Origin: Paenibacillus oceani
GTDB taxonomy: Bacteria > Bacillota > Bacilli > Paenibacillales > NBRC-103111
DNA: 64,000 nt
NCBI RefSeq assembly: GCF_014705615.1
Contig: NZ_JACXJA010000035.1
Span: forward strand, 1-64,000
Direction of reading: 5' to 3'
Shown here: positions 59,511 to 64,000 of the stretch, piece by piece
Layout of the letters: every line of letters begins with the position of its first letter
Numbering within the stretch: the first letter of the stretch is position 1
The notes under the pieces: generated by a model
What the model saw: only the letters and a program-made list of their open reading frames with translations
Database searches by the model: none
Told to the model about the DNA's origin: nothing
Position numbers and translations under genes: made by a program

Positions 59511-61266
59511 CGTCCGTCTCCTCCTTCGTCCAAGGCTGAATCACTTTCACGATCGTTCCTTCACGGCCGTTGCTGAACTCGACTCCGTACATTTTTCCGA
59601 AATGCAGCTGAATCCGGTCGTTTATATTTTTCACGGCAAATCCTTTATTATCGTCTCCGGATTCCCTCATCAAACGGTTAACCTCCTCTAAATCGGCGCC
59701 ATATCCGGTATCGCTGATGTAATAAACCAAACCCTCGTCCTCGCGTTTAATATCGACGCGGATCACGCCGGACTCGCCCTTCTTCTCGATTCCGTGAACG
59801 ATGGCGTTTTCCACGAACGGCTGAATGACCAGCTTGACCGTCTGACAGTCGAGCGCCTCCTCCTCCACCTCGATTTGAAAATCGATGCTGTCCTCGTACC
59901 GTTTCTGCTGGATGGTGACGTAATGACGCAAATGCTCGACCTCCGCGCGTACGGTCGTCAGCTCTTTCCCGCTGTTCAAGCTGAGGCGGAACAATTTCGA
60001 CAACGCCTGCACGAGCTCCGACGTCTCGAACGCTTTTTCCATCCGGCTCATCCAATAGATCGTATCTAGCGTGTTATACAAAAAGTGCGGGTTGATTTGC
60101 GCCTGGAACGCTTTCAGCTCGGCCTCTTTCTTATGGAGCTGGGCCGTATACACTTCCCGGATCATTCCGCGGAGCCGTTCCAGCATATTATTGAAGCTTT
60201 GCCCCAATTCCGCGATTTCATCATTGCCCGACACCGTAATGCGAACGTTGAAATCTTCCCCGTCTACCTGGCTCATCAGTCGGCGAAGCTTGCGGATCGG
60301 CAAAATCATCCGACGCGAGAACCAATACGCCATCCCGGCGCACACAAAAAAACTGATGATCGCCGTAACGACGATGATTTGCGGAATCACTTGATTTTCC
60401 TTAAGCAGCGCCTGGGCGGGGACGATGTGAAGAATGCGCCAGCCCAGCGGCTCGATTGTGTCGTAGGTAAGCAGGTAGGGCGTACGGTCGATCGTCAGCT
60501 CCGTGTAGCCTTGTTGCTGCGTGAGCCCCGTCTGAGCGCCGATCATCTCCGATAACGAGCCGGAGACCCGGTTCCCGTCCGTTGAAGCGACTACGTCGTC
60601 ATGCTCGTCCACTAAATAAAAGTGGTCCGTCCCTCCCGTTTGCCGGCTTTCGAAAAGCGAGAGCACCGCATCCAGATCCATGTTCATCTGCAGCACGCCG
60701 AGCGTGACGGAAATATTGTTAATATCCTTAATCGCCCGTTCGTAGGAAATGACGTTTTTTTTCGTTCCATTGCCAAGCACGATTTCGTTCAAATACCACA
60801 CCGGCTCCCCCTTGCGCTCCAAGATGCCGGCGATCTGCTCCGGTTGCAGCGGACGAACCGCTCCGCGCACGTTCAGCCGGCTGCCGTTGATGCCTTGAAG
60901 CTGAATCGACTGCACGAATGCTTTCATATTCGGCAAATTCGTCAGCAACTGCTCGGTTATTACCTTTTGCCCGTTATATTCGCTCGGATCGGCCTCAATG
61001 TCCATTCGCAGAAATTGCCTGACCTCGCCCGATTGCATGACGAACAGCGACGTATCGTGGAAATATTCGAACATGAACTCGATATTTTGCCCGATTTGCG
61101 TGACGGTGTTCAAATCGGAGACGCTTACCTTTTGACGAATGATTTCCGAAGACTTGACATAAGACAAAATGCCGACAGCGAGCAGCGGAATCAGCACCAG
61201 AACGACCGTAAAAAACAAAATTTTGTATTGCAGGCTTATAAAACGCTTCTTGCCTTCGCGCCGCAT
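59485..61266 (-). CDS. yesM: sensor histidine kinase (YesM family)
   Basis: 593 residues from the ATG at 61266, with AAGGAG upstream. Two membrane segments (ILFFTVVLVLIPLLAVGIL near 15-33; IIVVTAIISFFVCAGMAYWF near 300) bracket an extracellular Cache-type sensing domain. A HAMP segment follows (RRLMSQVDGEDFNVRITVSG). The His-kinase site INPHFLYNTLDTIYWMSRME holds the phosphorylated His at about residue 392, and the ATPase domain shows FVENAIVHGIEKKGESG and DTGYGADLEEVNRLM. YesM-type kinases sense extracellular sugars, often through the binding lipoprotein. It is the first gene of the operon. Confidence 0.92.
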   Translation of the reverse strand: MRREGKKRFISLQYKILFFTVVLVLIPLLAVGILSYVKSSEIIRQKVSVSDLNTVTQIGQNIEFMFEYFHDTSLFVMQSGEVRQFLRMDIEADPSEYNGQKVITEQLLTNLPNMKAFVQSIQLQGINGSRLNVRGAVRPLQPEQIAGILERKGEPVWYLNEIVLGNGTKKNVISYERAIKDINNISVTLGVLQMNMDLDAVLSLFESRQTGGTDHFYLVDEHDDVVASTDGNRVSGSLSEMIGAQTGLTQQQGYTELTIDRTPYLLTYDTIEPLGWRILHIVPAQALLKENQVIPQIIVVTAIISFFVCAGMAYWFSRRMILPIRKLRRLMSQVDGEDFNVRITVSGNDEIAELGQSFNNMLERLRGMIREVYTAQLHKKEAELKAFQAQINPHFLYNTLDTIYWMSRMEKAFETSELVQALSKLFRLSLNSGKELTTVRAEVEHLRHYVTIQQKRYEDSIDFQIEVEEEALDCQTVKLVIQPFVENAIVHGIEKKGESGVIRVDIKREDEGLVYYISDTGYGADLEEVNRLMRESGDDNKGFAVKNINDRIQLHFGKMYGVEFSNGREGTIVKVIQPWTKEETDDGQADDRR

Positions 61267-61412
61267 GGTCACACTCCTTCCTATCCAGAAACGAACGGCG
61301 TCTTGCGCCAGCAACTTCTTCATGGTTTACGAAACAGAATATAGCATACATGGCTGCAAAGCAAAACAGCGTTGCAGATTAGAGGAACCTGCGTTCCTTC
61401 TCTATAGATTAT

Positions 61413-61440
61413 TGGACATTTCCATAGTATTTTTTATATT
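61413..61440 (+). promoter_or_regulatory. promoter of the divergent glycosidase gene
   Basis: TGGACA (61413-61418), a 16-base spacer and TATATT (61435-61440) match the sigma-A consensus at most positions. The AAAGGAG ribosome binding site follows at about 61488. It lies in the gap shared with the yesM gene. Confidence 0.55.
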
Positions 61441-61504
61441 TTTCGTTTTCGGAGCATGATAGTGTTGGACTAGATGAAGATCGGCCGAAAGGAGCCAACC
61501 TGTT

Positions 61505-64000
61505 ATGACATCCCTTGTTATTTTTTACGATCCCGCCTTTCCTTATAACGGAGACCGCATCAGTGAAGCAACCGTTCAAAAGTTAGGAGAACGCGCACCG
61601 CTGGTCGGGGCCGACGCGCTCGCTCAAGCGCTCGATCGGCTGGAGGGCGGATGTTTCGTCAATATGCACGCCCCGTACTTCCCGAAGGACAGTTGGCGGC
61701 ACATCGCCAGTTATGTGGAGCGCGGAGGCTCGCTGCTTTGTATCGGCGGCGCACCGTTCCGTATTCCGGTATACCGCGAGGACGGGCAATGGAAGTGCGA
61801 AGTGGAGCAATCCGCCTACCATCAGCTGTTCCATATCCATGAAGCGATGCCGGTCCAGGCCGGCAAGTTTGATCGACTGGAGGCGGCGACGGATCTTCCC
61901 GTATGTGCGCCTTATCTTAGCGGGCTAACGCTCGAACCGACTTACAGCCTCGTGCTGCACGTGACCAAAGAAACCTCATTGCCTCATGAGATGGGCTCAC
62001 TCGGCCCGATGAACACCCAGATCCACGCGCTGGTCAAAGCCGTCTCCAAAGACGGCCGCGAAATCGGAGCTCCGGTCGTGCTTCTGGAAAATGTGCGCGG
62101 CGTTTATGCCGGAAGCCGGTGGATGTTCGTCAATCAGCCGCTGCGGACGTCGTTCTGGGAAGCCGGAGGCGAGGAAGCGATATGGGCATGGGCGGACTAT
62201 TGCTCTCGCGGCGTTACGGAAATGTGGCTGAAGACCGGTTATGCCAGCTATGACCCGGGCGACCGGGCGAAATTGATCTTTCAATGGCAGACGCTCGGAC
62301 GTCATGCGGTACAAGGCGGCGAATCTGCCAACCAAGAATGGACACTGCAGCTCACCTTCGGCAAAGATTCGGGCGGGGAACCGCTTTCCGAGTGGACACA
62401 AACGTACAGCTTGACCGCCTCCTCGAACCTGCAATCGATCACGATCAACGTGCCGCTTGAGCTGAGCGACGGACAATATACGATGCGCGCCGACCTCATT
62501 GCCAATACCGGGGAACGCAGAACATTACGCCAAGGCTTATGGTGCCGGGATGAACGGATGCTGCAAGAAGGCGAGCCGCTGAGGTGCGACCGCGATTATT
62601 TCCGCAAAAACGGCCGTCCGCTGCCGATCGTCGGCATGACGTATATGACCAGCGACGTGGCGCGCAACTTCGTCTTTTTGCCGAACGTCTCCGTATGGGA
62701 CCGGGATATGGCTGCTATGAAAAAAGCGGGCATCAACTATATTCGTACCGGCATTTGGACCGGTTACCGGAATATTATGCTGCTGGACGGTCATCCTTCG
62801 GAGGAAGTGCTGCGGGCGATCGACGCTTTCGTGATGACGGCGAAGAAACACGACCTGGAGCTCACGTTTAACTTCTTTGCGTTCACGCCTGAGCTGTGGG
62901 AAGGGCTGAATCCTTATCTCGATCCGCGGAGCGTCGAAGCGCAGAAGCGGTATATCGTATCGATCGTCTCGCGCCACCGGCTTACGTCGAATGTCCATTG
63001 GGATTTGATCAACGAACCGTCGATGTTTGATCCGAAGCAGATTTTCTCCAGAGGCCCGCGCAGCTCGCGCGACCCTTACGAACAAGCGGCTTACCGGGAA
63101 TGGCTGAAGCAGCGCCACGGCTCGATCCGGGTGCTTCAGGAGCGCTGGGGGATGTCGCCGAACGCTCTTCCGGATTTCGAATCCGTTACGCCACCGGAAC
63201 CAAACGATATTAATGCGGACATTCAGGATATGCACTCCGGCAAAAAAGGAACGCGCTGGCTGGATTACTCGCTGTTTTCCATGGACATGCTGAACCGCTG
63301 GGCGAGTGAGTTAAATGAAGCGATTCGCTCCATTGCTCCAGGTCAGCTCATTACGATCGGACAAGACGAAGGCTTGAACGCACAGCGCCCCTCCCCGTTT
63401 TTCTACGAACAAGCGGCGGATTATACGACGAATCATTCCTGGTGGTTGCTGGACCAGCTCGTGTGGGACGGCATCTTCGCGAAAACGCCGTACAAGCCGA
63501 ATATGATTCAGGAAACGGGCATTATGTATGTGGAAACCCCGGACGGAAGGGCTAAACGAAGCGAGGAAGAGCTGCGCAACATTTTGGAGCGCAAATACGC
63601 CTACTCGTTTTCTACCGGAAGCGCTGGCGCGGTTCAATGGTTGTGGAATACGAATTACTTCATGAACAATGTCAACGAATCGAATATCGGGGCGCTGCGT
63701 GCGGACGGCACGGAAAAACCGGAAGCGGACGTCTCCTACGACTTCGGCCGGTTTATGGAGCAGATCCGCGATTTATTCACAGGGCGCCAATTGGAAGACA
63801 TCGTGATGATCTTCCCTTATTCGAACGATTTATCGAACCGTTCCTTTGCCGTCGAATCGACAAGCCGCGCAACGCGGGTGCTTGCCTACGACCTCAATGC
63901 TCCGTTCCGCGCGATGGGCGAGTATCAGCTGGAGGCGCTGAACGATCAGCCGGCCCGATTGATTATCGTGCCGAGTCCGCATAATTTCAGCGATACGGCG
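61505..64000 (+). CDS. clan-A glycoside hydrolase (beta-galactosidase/GH42-like), cut by the window edge
   Basis: At least 832 residues, open to the right edge without a stop. The ATG at 61505 has AAAGGAG upstream. The N-terminal 340 residues include GATase-like (VERGGSLLCIGGAPF) and beta-sandwich regions. From about residue 360 the TIM-barrel begins (RKNGRPLPIVGMTYMTSDVA). HWDLINEPSMF holds the likely acid/base Glu (residue 504) and MIQETGIMY the likely nucleophile Glu (residue 670), as in clan GH-A. No signal peptide, so it acts in the cytoplasm. Divergent from yesMN and the GH125 operon, it probably acts on the same imported glycan. Confidence 0.82.
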   Translation, partial: MTSLVIFYDPAFPYNGDRISEATVQKLGERAPLVGADALAQALDRLEGGCFVNMHAPYFPKDSWRHIASYVERGGSLLCIGGAPFRIPVYREDGQWKCEVEQSAYHQLFHIHEAMPVQAGKFDRLEAATDLPVCAPYLSGLTLEPTYSLVLHVTKETSLPHEMGSLGPMNTQIHALVKAVSKDGREIGAPVVLLENVRGVYAGSRWMFVNQPLRTSFWEAGGEEAIWAWADYCSRGVTEMWLKTGYASYDPGDRAKLIFQWQTLGRHAVQGGESANQEWTLQLTFGKDSGGEPLSEWTQTYSLTASSNLQSITINVPLELSDGQYTMRADLIANTGERRTLRQGLWCRDERMLQEGEPLRCDRDYFRKNGRPLPIVGMTYMTSDVARNFVFLPNVSVWDRDMAAMKKAGINYIRTGIWTGYRNIMLLDGHPSEEVLRAIDAFVMTAKKHDLELTFNFFAFTPELWEGLNPYLDPRSVEAQKRYIVSIVSRHRLTSNVHWDLINEPSMFDPKQIFSRGPRSSRDPYEQAAYREWLKQRHGSIRVLQERWGMSPNALPDFESVTPPEPNDINADIQDMHSGKKGTRWLDYSLFSMDMLNRWASELNEAIRSIAPGQLITIGQDEGLNAQRPSPFFYEQAADYTTNHSWWLLDQLVWDGIFAKTPYKPNMIQETGIMYVETPDGRAKRSEEELRNILERKYAYSFSTGSAGAVQWLWNTNYFMNNVNESNIGALRADGTEKPEADVSYDFGRFMEQIRDLFTGRQLEDIVMIFPYSNDLSNRSFAVESTSRATRVLAYDLNAPFRAMGEYQLEALNDQPARLIIVPSPHNFSDTA

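Overview
The window reads as a chromosomal piece of a spore-forming, Gram-positive soil bacterium of the Paenibacillaceae (Paenibacillus or Cohnella type). The grounds are a moderately high G+C with AAGGAGG-type ribosome binding sites and GTG/TTG starts, many lipoprotein sugar-binding proteins, a YesM/YesN two-component pair, an S-layer (SLH) anchored protein, Tat-exported beta-helix proteins, MocR and IclR regulators, and many recently broken genes. No rRNA, tRNA, CRISPR array or intact insertion sequence was seen.

Layout. 1-5.4 kb: a GNAT pseudogene, a cyclase-family hydrolase, and a compact operon (Ycf46-like AAA ATPase, Ycf35/DUF1257, DUF2997, radical SAM activase-like protein) divergent from an ankyrin-repeat gene. 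5.4-9.2 kb: a decayed zone holding an IS transposase head joined to a siderophore-binding-protein tail, an AraC tail facing a broken glycosidase-like gene, an isochorismatase-like hydrolase and an SF0329-type protein. 9.3-21.2 kb: an apparent IclR regulon. It comprises the operon SDR / L-2-hydroxyglutarate-oxidase-like / ceramidase-like / Gfo-Idh, the iclR gene, and the operon sialidase-like / orphan sugar-binding lipoprotein / DUF4838 glycosidase-like giant. Four copies of one operator-like motif lie in front of these transcription units. 22-29.3 kb: an esterase, then a second locus (orphan binding lipoprotein, M14 carboxypeptidase, AraC regulator, Tat beta-helix protein) with two near-identical promoters carrying paired AraC-type boxes.

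29.4-45.6 kb: a short UvrA-like ABC ATPase, a 1703-residue SLH surface protein preceded by a broken companion gene, a GntR regulator fused to a solute-binding domain, a second Tat beta-helix protein, AraC and binding-protein remnants, and a second sialidase-like gene with its own direct-repeat operator. 46-53 kb: M16 peptidase, DUF4304 protein, tautomerase, an Erm-type rRNA methylase with a short leader peptide and a terminator-type attenuator, an aminotransferase and a MocR regulator overlapping by ATGA, and a frameshifted small membrane protein. 53.3-64 kb: a glycan locus on the minus strand (histidine kinase, AraC-type response regulator, binding lipoprotein, two permeases, GH125 exo-mannosidase), with a large clan-A glycosidase transcribed divergently and running off the right edge.

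The common theme is sensing, importing and dismantling complex, probably plant- or host-derived glycans and glycoconjugates, with one local regulator per locus. The best candidates for under-described biology are the Ycf46/Ycf35/DUF2997/radical SAM/ankyrin module, the IclR and AraC regulons defined by repeated promoter motifs, the GntR-binding-protein fusion, and the attenuated erm gene.
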